Source of the DNA: Aerococcaceae bacterium zg-1292
GTDB lineage: Bacteria; Bacillota; Bacilli; Lactobacillales; Aerococcaceae
NCBI GenBank assembly: GCA_016126655.1
Contig: CP065955.1
Coordinates: 1,905,001-1,969,000, forward strand
Length of the DNA stretch: 64,000 nucleotides
Direction: 5' to 3'
Part shown: one piece after another, positions 47,934 through 56,840 of the stretch
How the letters are laid out: each line of letters opens with the position of its first letter
Position numbering within the stretch: the stretch's first letter is position 1
Translations under genes and position numbers: made by a program
The notes under the pieces: generated by a model
Database searches by the model: none
What the model was told of the DNA's origin: nothing
What the model saw: only the letters and a program-made list of their open reading frames with translations

Positions 47934-48839
47934 ATGGATTTAACGCTAACACAAGACTCAATTGAAACAATAAAAGCACTTGCCAATGATACACGCATTG
48001 CTATCGTTAACTTATTGCAGCATCAAGACTTAAATATTTCAGAAATAGCCCATGCACTCAATATTTCAACGTCCATAACAACACGACATATTAAATTATT
48101 GGCAGCAGTCGGCATTATTGATACATACATCAAACCACACTCTATTGGGCAACAGAAGATCTGCCACCTAAAAATAGATGAAATCAATATCCGCTTTCCT
48201 ATGAAAAAACATTTAGAGTATCAGAAAAAAGTGATTGATATTCCTGTCGGTAGTTTTACAAAGTATCGCGCAACCCCTACCTGTGGTATGGCAAGTGAAC
48301 ATGATTATATCGGTATACTGGATGAGCCACGATATTTTATGATTCCCGAACGAAATCAAGCGCAATTATTATGGTTTTCTTCTGGTTATGTAGAATACAG
48401 TTTTTTTAATCCGATTCCCGAAAAAGGAAAGATACATCTCATTGAAATTAGTTTTGAGGTAGCATCCGAATTCCCTGAAAATAACTATGTTTGGCCGTCA
48501 GATATTACTTTTCATTTAAACGGTTCACGTATTGGCGAATGGACCGTGCCAGGAAACTTCGCAGATGTACGTGGTAAATTAACTCCTGACTGGTGGCCTA
48601 TCAATAATAGTCAATATGGATTATTGAAACATTTACGCATTACGCCAGTTGAAACTCACATTGATGGCGAGAAAATTTCAAATTTTAATTTAAGCAACAT
48701 TGATATTAGTGAAAACTTTTACAAAATACGTTTTTCAATTTTAGATTCCAGTAAACACGTTGGAGGTCTAACGCTTTTTGGCGAAAAATTTGGCAATAGC
48801 CCCCAAAATATTCAAGTCACCATCTATTATAATGAATAA
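47934..48839 (+). CDS. ArsR-type winged-helix regulator with a large C-terminal sensor domain
   Basis: 301 residues. Residues 1-80 are an ArsR/DtxR-like winged HTH (ALANDTRIAIVNLLQHQDLNISEIAHALNISTSITTRHIKLL). The remaining 220 residues have no metal-binding Cys cluster; they are beta-rich (GKIHLIEISFEV, DITFHLNGSRIGEWTVPGNF) and suggest a jelly-roll or carbohydrate-binding-like sensor. Position divergent from the binding-protein gene and an inverted repeat between them point to sugar-responsive control of the transporter-glycosidase cluster. That role is inferred. Confidence 0.82.
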   Translation: MDLTLTQDSIETIKALANDTRIAIVNLLQHQDLNISEIAHALNISTSITTRHIKLLAAVGIIDTYIKPHSIGQQKICHLKIDEINIRFPMKKHLEYQKKVIDIPVGSFTKYRATPTCGMASEHDYIGILDEPRYFMIPERNQAQLLWFSSGYVEYSFFNPIPEKGKIHLIEISFEVASEFPENNYVWPSDITFHLNGSRIGEWTVPGNFADVRGKLTPDWWPINNSQYGLLKHLRITPVETHIDGEKISNFNLSNIDISENFYKIRFSILDSSKHVGGLTLFGEKFGNSPQNIQVTIYYNE

Positions 48840-48848
48840 TCACACGCA

Positions 48849-48882
48849 AAAAGACATACGTCCTTACAAAACGTATGTCTTT
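48849..48882 (+). terminator. Terminator after the ArsR-type regulator
   Basis: AAAGACATACG / CGTATGTCTTT perfect stem, 10 bp after the stop, symmetrical enough to serve both directions. Confidence 0.82.
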
Positions 48883-49039
48883 CTTAATATTAACTTGACG
48901 TCGCGCTCACCAAATACTTGGAATTAGCATTAACGTATCCTAGCAAGTATTTTCCTAAATAATCGAAGCCTCGCAGCACCGTAGCTCATATATACGAGCC
49001 AATGAATGAGTTTCAATATTTACTTTTCGTCTTAGTCAC

Positions 49040-49960
49040 CTACAACAAATTAAACCCATAATCACTAATATTTTGTTTCAAAAGTTCAATGTATTGCAAC
49101 CCCATTGGACTCAAACTCATTTTCTTATGTTTAATATATCCGAGGATCATCGATTCATCGACATCCAATGGAATCGCTACGATTTTTTCATCATTAAGGG
49201 CACTACTAATAATCCCAGAACTAATCGTATACCCATTCAATCCGACCATTAAATTAAATATCGTTGCTCGATCACTTATTTGAATATGTTTCTTACGATA
49301 CAAGGTACTCAGAATTTCTTCTGAGAAATAGTATGAATTCATATCCCCCTGCTCGTATGACAAATACGGATACTCTTCTAAATCTTCTAATGTCAGACGT
49401 TCTTTTTGCGTTAGAGGATTTTCTCGTCCCACAAACACATGCGGAAATGCTTCAAACAACGGAACAAATTCTAATTCTTTCTCATTGATTAAATTCTTTA
49501 ACACCGACTCATTAAAATGACTTAAATAAATTACACCAATTTCACTCTTAAATGACTGCACATCATCCAATGTATTTTGCGTCATAGTTTCACGTAACGT
49601 GAAATCATACTCATCACCGCCAACTAATTTAACGAGTTCCACAAAAGCATGAACAACAAACGCATAGTGTTGCGCAGATACACTAAAAATTTGTTTGCGA
49701 ATTGTCCCGGACTTATACTTTGTGTCAAGTAAGTTAACTTGATCGAGAATGGCACGTGTATAGTTAATAAATTCGCGCCCTTCGTTCGTCAAAGTCATCC
49801 CGGTCTTGCTGCGATAAAACAATTGAATTTGATACTCTTTTTCAAGTTCCTTAATCGCTTGAGTTAGGCTGGGTTGAGAGATAAATAATTGTTTCGCCGC
49901 TTCATTCATCGACCCTGTTTCAGCAATTTTCTCTAAATATTGTAATTGTTGAATACGCAT
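49040..49960 (-). CDS. LysR-family regulator
   Basis: 306 residues: N-terminal HTH (MRIQQLQYLEKIAETGSMN, then AAKQLFISQPSLTQAIKELE) and a LysR substrate-binding domain. Relatives such as CpsY/MetR/YtlI exist, but nothing beside it fixes a regulon. It ends 32 bp from the murC stop, reading the same way; AGGAAGAAT-type purines precede the ATG. Confidence 0.9.
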   Translation of the reverse strand: MRIQQLQYLEKIAETGSMNEAAKQLFISQPSLTQAIKELEKEYQIQLFYRSKTGMTLTNEGREFINYTRAILDQVNLLDTKYKSGTIRKQIFSVSAQHYAFVVHAFVELVKLVGGDEYDFTLRETMTQNTLDDVQSFKSEIGVIYLSHFNESVLKNLINEKELEFVPLFEAFPHVFVGRENPLTQKERLTLEDLEEYPYLSYEQGDMNSYYFSEEILSTLYRKKHIQISDRATIFNLMVGLNGYTISSGIISSALNDEKIVAIPLDVDESMILGYIKHKKMSLSPMGLQYIELLKQNISDYGFNLL

Positions 49961-49991
49961 ATTCTTCCTCCAAACTAACTCAATCTTTTTT

Positions 49992-51326
49992 TTACAATTT
50001 ATTGCCTTTTAATTGTCCATAAGCTGTTTCAAATTGACGTGCTAAGTTATCAATATCGCCAGCACCCATAAATAATAAGACCGCATCATGGTCATTCATC
50101 AACGGGGACAAATGTTCACTTGAAATAATTTCAACATTGCCTTTGATTTTTTGTGCTAAGTCTTGAATCGTCACCTCGCCTTTAGTTTCTCTAGCTGAAT
50201 TAAAAATATCAACTAAATGCACTTCATCCGCTAAGTTTAACGCCTCGCTGAATTCCTCTAACAAGGCAACTGTCCGACTAAATGTATGCGGTTGGAAAAT
50301 CGCTACCACTTTACGATTAGGATATTTTTGCTTCGCAGCATCAATTGTAGCACGAATTTCTGATGGGTGATGGGCATAGTCATCAATCACTGTTAAATCG
50401 TAGACTTGCTTGACAGAAAAACGACGCTTAACACCACCAAACGTCGCCAAGTGTGTTGCAATATCACTCAAATTAAAGCCTTCAAGTGTCAACACTGCAA
50501 TCACTGACAAAGCGTTTAATATATTGTGTTCACCATAAGTTGGAATTGTAAAATGTCCCAACGACTCTTCGCCACGAAAAACATCAAATGCTGAGCCGTC
50601 AACAGTTCGCACAATATTTTGCGCATAAAAGTCTGAGTCCTTCGAGAAGCCATAGTAATAGACTGGCACATCTGCTACTAACTTTTGTAAATACGTATCT
50701 TCGCCACATGCAACAACCGCTTTTTTCGCTTGTGTCGCAAAGGTTTGAAATGCTGAAAAAACATCATCAATCGATTGATAATAATCGGGATGATCAAAGT
50801 CAACATTCGTCATCACCGCATAATCTGGTTGATACGCTAAGAAATGACGACGATATTCACAAGCTTCAATTGCAAAATACGATGCATTCAACTGACCGAA
50901 TCCGGTCCCGTCACCAATCAAATAATTAATGGGCGCTAAATGACTCAATGTGTGTGCCATCAGACCAGTTGTTGACGTCTTACCATGCGAACCGGTAATC
51001 GCAATACTAGTAAAACTAGCAATTAATTTTCCTAGAAAATCATGATAACGATAAATTGGCAAGCCTAACTCACGCGCGCGAACCAATTCAGGATGCTCAT
51101 CATTAAAAGCATTGCCTGCAATAATCGTTTGCCCGGCTTGAATGTTTTCAGGATTAAACTCTAATAATGTAATTTGTTTATTTTCTAACTCTTGTTGCGT
51201 GAAAAAATATTTTGCAATGTCGCTACCTTGTACATTATAGCCACTGCCATGAAGAATCAGTGCCAAAGCACTCATCCCAGAACCTTTAATCCCAACAAAA
51301 TGATATAGGGTATCATGTGATAACAT
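49992..51326 (-). CDS. murC: UDP-N-acetylmuramate--L-alanine ligase
   Basis: 444 residues. Rossmann region [22 protein letters not shown] loop [12 protein letters not shown] near residue 114, DFDHPDYY metal site and [11 protein letters not shown] of the ligase domain. Adds the first amino acid of the peptidoglycan stem peptide. Upstream genes are a basic hypothetical, ytpR and an M42 aminopeptidase, matching the ytpR-x-murC neighbourhood of B. subtilis. GGAGAAAG precedes the ATG and abuts a hairpin repeat. Confidence 0.97.
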   Translation of the reverse strand: MLSHDTLYHFVGIKGSGMSALALILHGSGYNVQGSDIAKYFFTQQELENKQITLLEFNPENIQAGQTIIAGNAFNDEHPELVRARELGLPIYRYHDFLGKLIASFTSIAITGSHGKTSTTGLMAHTLSHLAPINYLIGDGTGFGQLNASYFAIEACEYRRHFLAYQPDYAVMTNVDFDHPDYYQSIDDVFSAFQTFATQAKKAVVACGEDTYLQKLVADVPVYYYGFSKDSDFYAQNIVRTVDGSAFDVFRGEESLGHFTIPTYGEHNILNALSVIAVLTLEGFNLSDIATHLATFGGVKRRFSVKQVYDLTVIDDYAHHPSEIRATIDAAKQKYPNRKVVAIFQPHTFSRTVALLEEFSEALNLADEVHLVDIFNSARETKGEVTIQDLAQKIKGNVEIISSEHLSPLMNDHDAVLLFMGAGDIDNLARQFETAYGQLKGNKL

Positions 51327-51338
51327 AACTTTCTCCTT

Positions 51339-51515
51339 TTCTGGTTCGCTTGGGCTGTCTCGACTTCCACTTCGAAAACTTTCTCAGTGTGCTTGGCACA
51401 CAACGGCTGTTTTCTCCAGTGGTTCGAGCCATTGCGCCCGCGCTCACTCTTTGCTTTTCTGACTTCATCGAGCTGAAATGTCTCCACTACCAACGCTCGC
51501 TGTCGCACTACATTA
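51339..51515 (-). repeat. Hairpin repeat and a partial copy upstream of murC
   Basis: Full copy 51339-51453 (apical stem GTGTGC-TTG-GCACAC) and a shortened one to about 51515 made of the two ends (TTCTGACTTCATCGAGCTG.. and ..CGCTCGCTGTCGCACTACA) without the middle. The full copy ends within 15 bp of the murC start. Confidence 0.82.
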
Positions 51516-51522
51516 TATAACG

Positions 51523-52086
51523 CTATTTATCTGCAAATAGTAAATAACTACTTTTGTCTTTAACTAAACGTGTAGAAATTACACGAATATTTTGTGCGTC
51601 AATCGACTTTGCCGGCGCTACTACTACCGAAGACTCGGATTTAACTGCTTGCACGATTGGTGACGCTTTTAATGCCGGCTGATAGTTGTGCGCCAATGTG
51701 CGCTTACTACTTGGTTGTCTTGTTTTCATAGCATCCTTAGACTCTATCGAAGGTTGCCACACCGGTGACTTCTTCGTTTTATTCAAAAACGGCACCTGAT
51801 ACTCGCTCTCTGACTTCATTTTCTCGTCTTGGGTTAAGTGCGCTTGCTCAATCCGATGATCAAGGGAATTCGCATTCACTGGTGGCGTTAAATTCTGATA
51901 ATGACGCAATCCTTTAGCACTTTCTGGTAGAGTATAGCGCGTAGTCGAACGAGTCGTTTCATCAAGCAGCGATGGATGTTTCAATTCAAACTGTCGTTTT
52001 TGCTTCATCGAACGTTGTTGAAAACGTCTTGTTTTCTGTTCACTCGCTTTTTTAAAAACGGGCCCATCATAATCCATCGTATCCAA
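51523..52086 (-). CDS. Basic, low-complexity hypothetical protein between ytpR and murC
   Basis: 187 residues, rich in Lys, Arg, Ser, Thr and Gln, without a membrane segment; likely disordered except perhaps the ends (N-terminal MDTMDYDGPVFKKASEQKT, C-terminal DAQNIRVISTRLVKDKSSYLLFADK). AGTAGGTTGG precedes the ATG. In B. subtilis the slot between ytpR and murC is filled by the SftA/YtpS DNA translocase; this is far shorter and has no ATPase motor, so it is either an unrelated protein or a remnant of that gene's N-terminal region. Confidence 0.7.
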   Translation of the reverse strand: MDTMDYDGPVFKKASEQKTRRFQQRSMKQKRQFELKHPSLLDETTRSTTRYTLPESAKGLRHYQNLTPPVNANSLDHRIEQAHLTQDEKMKSESEYQVPFLNKTKKSPVWQPSIESKDAMKTRQPSSKRTLAHNYQPALKASPIVQAVKSESSVVVAPAKSIDAQNIRVISTRLVKDKSSYLLFADK

Positions 52087-52116
52087 CCTACTTTCTACCG
52101 ATTATTTCTAATAATA

Positions 52117-52746
52117 CTACGCATATTGCACAATGACATCAGATAAAGGCATTCCTACTGGTAAATCTGATTTTAACTCCCAAATACCTGGATAATCTTC
52201 GATATGGGTTAACTCTAATTCACGCGTTGAACAAACCATGCCATTGCTCGTTACACCACGTAATTCACCCGGCCAAATAATCAAGCCACTAGGCATTACC
52301 GCACCCGGTAACGCAACCATTACTTTTAATCCCTTAGCAATATTACGTGCACCACAAACAATTTGCAATACCTTATCATCCGCTACACGAATTGTCGTAA
52401 TACTCAAATGATCACTATCTTCTTGCGGTACACACGTTTCAACATGTCCAACAACAAATTTTGGTGTATTATCCACGGCAATTTCAACATCAAATCCTGC
52501 TTGTCGAATCATTTGATTCACTGCATTAACTTGCTCATCTTGTAATTCAATAGCACCATTACCATTTAAATTCAATGTTTCAGCGACATCAAAGATATTT
52601 ATTGAGACAGGTTGATTCGTTGTTTCATCATAAACTACGGTCACGTTGTCGCTCGACTTTGTTACAACTTGCTCATCCGCAACTGTTCCACTTGTTAATA
52701 ATAACACATCGCCGATTCCTTCTTGATTATAAAATGCTAACCACAT
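52117..52746 (-). CDS. ytpR: YtpR-family tRNA-binding-domain protein
   Basis: 209 residues from ATG 52746 (MWLAFYNQEGIGDVLLL); GAGGTG precedes it and a GTG two codons earlier lies in that site. N-terminal DUF4479 domain (1-90) and a C-terminal EMAP/Arc1p-type tRNA-binding OB fold (residues about 95-205: FVVGHVETCVPQEDSDHLSI, CGARNIAKG, GELRGVTSNGMVCSTRELEL). Exact function is not known. Ten bases downstream of the M42 peptidase gene. Confidence 0.92.
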   Translation of the reverse strand: MWLAFYNQEGIGDVLLLTSGTVADEQVVTKSSDNVTVVYDETTNQPVSINIFDVAETLNLNGNGAIELQDEQVNAVNQMIRQAGFDVEIAVDNTPKFVVGHVETCVPQEDSDHLSITTIRVADDKVLQIVCGARNIAKGLKVMVALPGAVMPSGLIIWPGELRGVTSNGMVCSTRELELTHIEDYPGIWELKSDLPVGMPLSDVIVQYA

Positions 52747-52756
52747 AGTCACACCT

Positions 52757-53833
52757 CTACCCTTGTTTTAAAATTGAATTCAATGTTGTTCGATCAAATG
52801 TTGTCACGATTTTCAGTAATAGTTCACGAGCTGCTTCATAATCCGCAATACTAAATAATGTTTGATGTCCGTGAATATAACGCCCTGGAACACCAATAAC
52901 TCCACTTGGCACTCCATTATTCATCACATGCGCAGCGCCAGCATCTGTGCCGCCTTTAGAGAAGAAATATTGATACGGAATATGATTACTTTCTGCCATA
53001 TCTAATAAGTAATCTCTTAACCCTTTATGGGTAATATGCCCTGGATCTTGCATACGTAATAAAAATCCTTGTCCTAACTGACCAAATTCATCTTTCTTAC
53101 CTTCTGTATCACCTGCTGGTGAGCAATCAACGGCTAAAAATAAATCTGGCTGGAATTGATGCACAGCTCCTTTAATCCCCCGCAAACCCACTTCTTCCTG
53201 CACAGAAGCGCCGGCGATGAGATGGTTTGGTAAAGCCAAATCTTTAACAGATGCTAAAGTTTCTAACATCACAGCACAGCCATAACGATTGTCCCATGCT
53301 TTGCTAATAATATTTTTACCATTAGCAGTTTTGACAGTTTCGGTTTGTGGTACAATCGCGTCACCTGGGCGTACACCATACTCTAACGCTTCTTCTTTAC
53401 TTGTAAATCCTGCATCAAAGAGAATATCTTCTGCTTTCACACTTTGTCCTTCTGACTTACCTTTTAATAAATGTGGGGCTACTGATGATGAGATACAAAC
53501 ATAGTCCCCTTTTTTCGTTTGTAATGTATATCTTTGTGCGGAAATACTATACGGATTCCAGCCACCAACTGGTATAACTGCAAATAAACCATTGTCCGTA
53601 ATGCGACTAATCATAAATCCAACTTCATCCATGTGTGCAGCTACCATTAAGCGTGGTGCATCTTCCGTTTGACTGTGTTTGACACCAAATAAATTGCCTA
53701 AAGGTGATTGATGAACTTCATCAACTAATGGCGTCATCTTTTCACGAATCACATCGCGCACGCGTCCTTCATTGCCTGAGATACCTTGTACTTCGGTTAA
53801 TTGTTTAATTAATTGAAATGTTTGATCATTCAC
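52757..53833 (-). CDS. pepA: M42-family glutamyl aminopeptidase
   Basis: 358 residues. Two-metal aminopeptidase: AAHMDEVGFMISRI (His/Asp), AWDNRYGCAVMLE, ASVQEEVGLRG (general base Glu), AVDCSPAGDTEG and the late His in PGRYIHGHQTLF. Homologous to lactococcal PepA and B. subtilis YtoP; trims acidic N-terminal residues from peptides in the cytoplasm. First gene of the run towards murC. Confidence 0.94.
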   Translation of the reverse strand: MNDQTFQLIKQLTEVQGISGNEGRVRDVIREKMTPLVDEVHQSPLGNLFGVKHSQTEDAPRLMVAAHMDEVGFMISRITDNGLFAVIPVGGWNPYSISAQRYTLQTKKGDYVCISSSVAPHLLKGKSEGQSVKAEDILFDAGFTSKEEALEYGVRPGDAIVPQTETVKTANGKNIISKAWDNRYGCAVMLETLASVKDLALPNHLIAGASVQEEVGLRGIKGAVHQFQPDLFLAVDCSPAGDTEGKKDEFGQLGQGFLLRMQDPGHITHKGLRDYLLDMAESNHIPYQYFFSKGGTDAGAAHVMNNGVPSGVIGVPGRYIHGHQTLFSIADYEAARELLLKIVTTFDRTTLNSILKQG

Positions 53834-53960
53834 TGAGAATCGACTCCATTCATTATTTCTATCTTTTACATTCTTGCATAAAATGCGTTTAAAATCAAAT
53901 ATTGGAGTTAAAAAATGTGCCGATTGCTTATAGATGAAAGGCTACTATTCTAGACAAAAT

Positions 53961-54016
53961 AATCCACCTACATCAATCCATCCCATTTAACGGGTATTAG
54001 ACTGCGTCGGTGGATT
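53961..54016. terminator. Hairpin terminator after the 54-kb GH2 gene
   Basis: AATCCACC and GGTGGATT close a loop of about 40 nt, with TTTTTT on the + side and ATTTTG on the minus side. It lies 80 bp past the GH2 stop. Confidence 0.6.
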
Positions 54017-54096
54017 TTTTATCTTATGTGACAACTCACTGTTCTTAAGCTACTGTATCACGGTATGATTCATAACCTTATGAATACAAGCAGTAA

Positions 54097-56511
54097 TTAC
54101 CATAAAAGTTCTTTAGCGATTTCTTGTCCTGTAATCATCACTTTTGCTTCATCCGTTAATTTGCGTGTAATTAACAGTGCTTTACCATAATAAGTGGTCG
54201 TACTATTACTTAAATAATGCTCTAACGGTTTAGGATTGCCGGTACCAAAACCGAGTAATTCTGCACCTTCCAATTCAACGACAATCGTTTGGTCACTATC
54301 AGTTACCAAATGGCCTTCAGCGTCACGAAGCTCAATGTCGATGTATGACAAATCATCAAACTGATTCACGTTCGCATAAAGTGTCATTGTATTACTATCT
54401 GCTGTCTTTAAAATGGTCTCAGCTATTTTTTCACCATTAGCATAATTAATGGCTTTTAATTCACCTGGTTGATACGGCAACTCAAACAAAGTCCGATAAT
54501 CTAACGAGTCTCCTACAACTTTTTTGGCAATTAATTGATCATTCAAATACAGTGCCACTTCATCTCCGGGCGCATACACTTCAACGATAATCGGTTTGTC
54601 TTCAAAGCCATTCCATGTCCACGAACTGATCGCATCAGACAATACCCAAGGGGTCTTAATCAATTGTTTGCCGAAATGTTCTGGTTTTTGTACCGCAATA
54701 TATGGCTCTTCCCTTAAACCAAACACAATTTCACGGTAATAAGATAATGGTCGTCGTGTACCTGTGATATCGATATCACCACTATACGCTAATTGACAAG
54801 GAAATTGTGCGCCAAAACCACCATCACCAAATTGATAAGCAGGTACACCGACACCAGCTTCTCCAATATAATCCCATCCTGTCCATGTAAAATCACCGAT
54901 AACACTTGATAGCTGCTGTACAAGTTTCCAGTTGCGAGCAATTTCAGGCGGATATGTTTCACTCCCAACTATCACACGATTTGGATAATTTTGCGCATCT
55001 ACTTCATATCGTGCTGACATGTAATTATATCCAGCAATATCCGTTGCAGCGGTCGCTAGTTCAAGATTTTTAGTAATAATAGGGTGGACGACAATTTTAT
55101 CCATACTAGACTCCATTATTGACATAAAATCATTAACATTCCCAACTATCTCTTGGCCTTCAGCCTTATTTTGCTCAACTACATCTCGCGTAATTTGCGG
55201 GATTTGATTTCCTGACGCAAAGACACCATTAATGCCCGCTAATGTCGGACGTGTGTGGTCATGTTGTTTGATAAAATCATTCATATTTTTCGCTAATAAA
55301 CTACCTTCTAAGGTCGCAATTTCAGGAATTTCATTACCGATAGAATACAAAATCACACTTGGATGATTATAATCATTTTGTATCATGGACAGTACATCTT
55401 TACGCCAATTATCTTCAAACACGAGACTATAATCAAAATCTCCCTTGAACCGTGTCCACATATCAAATGCTTCATCCATTACGTACATGCCTAGTTCATC
55501 ACATACTGTTAATAATGCCGGTGCTGCAGGATGATGGGACATTCTAATTGCATTAAAACCCGCCGCTTTTAAGATACTAATTTGACGTCGATGTGCTGCT
55601 TCATAAGTTGCTGCACCTAATAGCCCGCTATCATGATGAATACATGCACCTCTTAAATTAATAGATTCACCATTAATTCGTAAACCATGACGACTATCCA
55701 CTTGAATGGTACGAATGCCAAATCTTTGACTATCTTCATCTACTATCTCTTCATTAACAATCAATTGCACCTTCACTTGATATAAATACGGCGTTTCAGT
55801 AGACCATAGCGTTGGCTTATCGATACCTAAGCGCAATGTAATATCTGATTGCGCATGCGATTTAATGTAATATGGACGCAATTCGCTTTGTACTCTTTGA
55901 TTTTCTTGATTGAATACTTCAATGTTCACAGAAAATGCTTTTGCTCCAAAACCAGCATTAATGACTGGTACAGATATCTGGATTTCAGCAAATGCCGCTT
56001 CAATTGAACGGGTGGTAATAGTCGTTCCTGTCTCTTTAATATATAACTTGTCGCTTTCCAACAAATAAACATCACGGTATAAACCGCTACCTGAATACCA
56101 ACGACTATTATTCATTGCTGCATTTCGCACTTCAACCCGAATTTCATTTTGCCCTATTTGTAAATATTCATGAATTGGAACATAAAATACAGTGTAGCCA
56201 TTATAGTGTTTGCCCGCTAATTGTCCATTGACATAAACAAAAGTATTCATATACGAACCTTCAAATGTCAGTATCTTGATGGTTGATAAATCTTCCTTAG
56301 TACATTCCATTTGTTTTAAATAGACATAATTATGTCCATCTCTAAAACCAGTATTCCCCCCATTTTTACTATCTGCATATGGTTGTTCCTCAATCATTGC
56401 ATCATGTGGTAAATGCACAGTTTTTGCATGGTCTGGTACATTCCAAACCAATGCAAAAGAATCACCACTATTCCAAAATAACCAATTATCATTAAATAAT
56501 TTTTTCTTCAT
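54097..56511 (-). CDS. GH2 beta-galactosidase-like enzyme
   Basis: 804 residues, no signal peptide. Sugar-binding domain (NDNWLFWNSGDSFALVWNVP..SGSGLYRDVYL), TIM barrel with HHPAAPALLTVCDELGMYV, acid/base Glu in SIGNEIPE (near 390) and likely nucleophile in VGSETYP (near 518), followed by C-terminal beta domains (DUF4982-like). Cytoplasmic; related members act on beta-galactosides or other plant oligosaccharides. Next to a GPH symporter that probably brings in its substrate. A hairpin repeat lies about 90 bp upstream of the ATG. Confidence 0.9.
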   Translation of the reverse strand: MKKKLFNDNWLFWNSGDSFALVWNVPDHAKTVHLPHDAMIEEQPYADSKNGGNTGFRDGHNYVYLKQMECTKEDLSTIKILTFEGSYMNTFVYVNGQLAGKHYNGYTVFYVPIHEYLQIGQNEIRVEVRNAAMNNSRWYSGSGLYRDVYLLESDKLYIKETGTTITTRSIEAAFAEIQISVPVINAGFGAKAFSVNIEVFNQENQRVQSELRPYYIKSHAQSDITLRLGIDKPTLWSTETPYLYQVKVQLIVNEEIVDEDSQRFGIRTIQVDSRHGLRINGESINLRGACIHHDSGLLGAATYEAAHRRQISILKAAGFNAIRMSHHPAAPALLTVCDELGMYVMDEAFDMWTRFKGDFDYSLVFEDNWRKDVLSMIQNDYNHPSVILYSIGNEIPEIATLEGSLLAKNMNDFIKQHDHTRPTLAGINGVFASGNQIPQITRDVVEQNKAEGQEIVGNVNDFMSIMESSMDKIVVHPIITKNLELATAATDIAGYNYMSARYEVDAQNYPNRVIVGSETYPPEIARNWKLVQQLSSVIGDFTWTGWDYIGEAGVGVPAYQFGDGGFGAQFPCQLAYSGDIDITGTRRPLSYYREIVFGLREEPYIAVQKPEHFGKQLIKTPWVLSDAISSWTWNGFEDKPIIVEVYAPGDEVALYLNDQLIAKKVVGDSLDYRTLFELPYQPGELKAINYANGEKIAETILKTADSNTMTLYANVNQFDDLSYIDIELRDAEGHLVTDSDQTIVVELEGAELLGFGTGNPKPLEHYLSNSTTTYYGKALLITRKLTDEAKVMITGQEIAKELLW

Positions 56512-56602
56512 ATTATTTCACTCCTAATCTCACTCCGTCAAATTGCAGTTATGTCACTTCACCAATCACATGGAATGCACAGCCTCTCCCCGCATATCTT
56601 AT

Positions 56603-56720
56603 ATTCTAGTTCGTTTAAACTGCTCTAACATTGACTTTGCATACCTCTTAAAGTACGCACGCACTTCAACAACCTTTACTTGGGCGGTTCAGAGCAAGCC
56701 ACCCTCTCGCTTCACACTTT
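56603..56720 (-). repeat. Hairpin repeat between the GPH symporter and GH2 genes
   Basis: Diverged copy: TTCTAGTTCGTTTAAACTGC at the left, GGGCGGTTCAGAGC..CACCCTCTCGCTTCACAC at the right, apical stem AAGT-ACGCACGC-ACTT. It is farther from the start codon than other copies. Confidence 0.7.
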
Positions 56721-56766
56721 TCTATAACACAAGATATAGCACTCCACTATTCTATGTTAAAAAATA

Positions 56767-56797
56767 ACAACAATTGCCCCTAGAAAGCAATTGTTGT
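56767..56797. terminator. Terminator of the GPH symporter gene
   Basis: AACAACAATTGC / GCAATTGTTGT with T or A tracts on both sides, 44 bp past the stop. Confidence 0.82.
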
Positions 56798-56840
56798 CAC
56801 GTTTTTTATATCGTTATTGCAGATACATATTCAATGTAGA

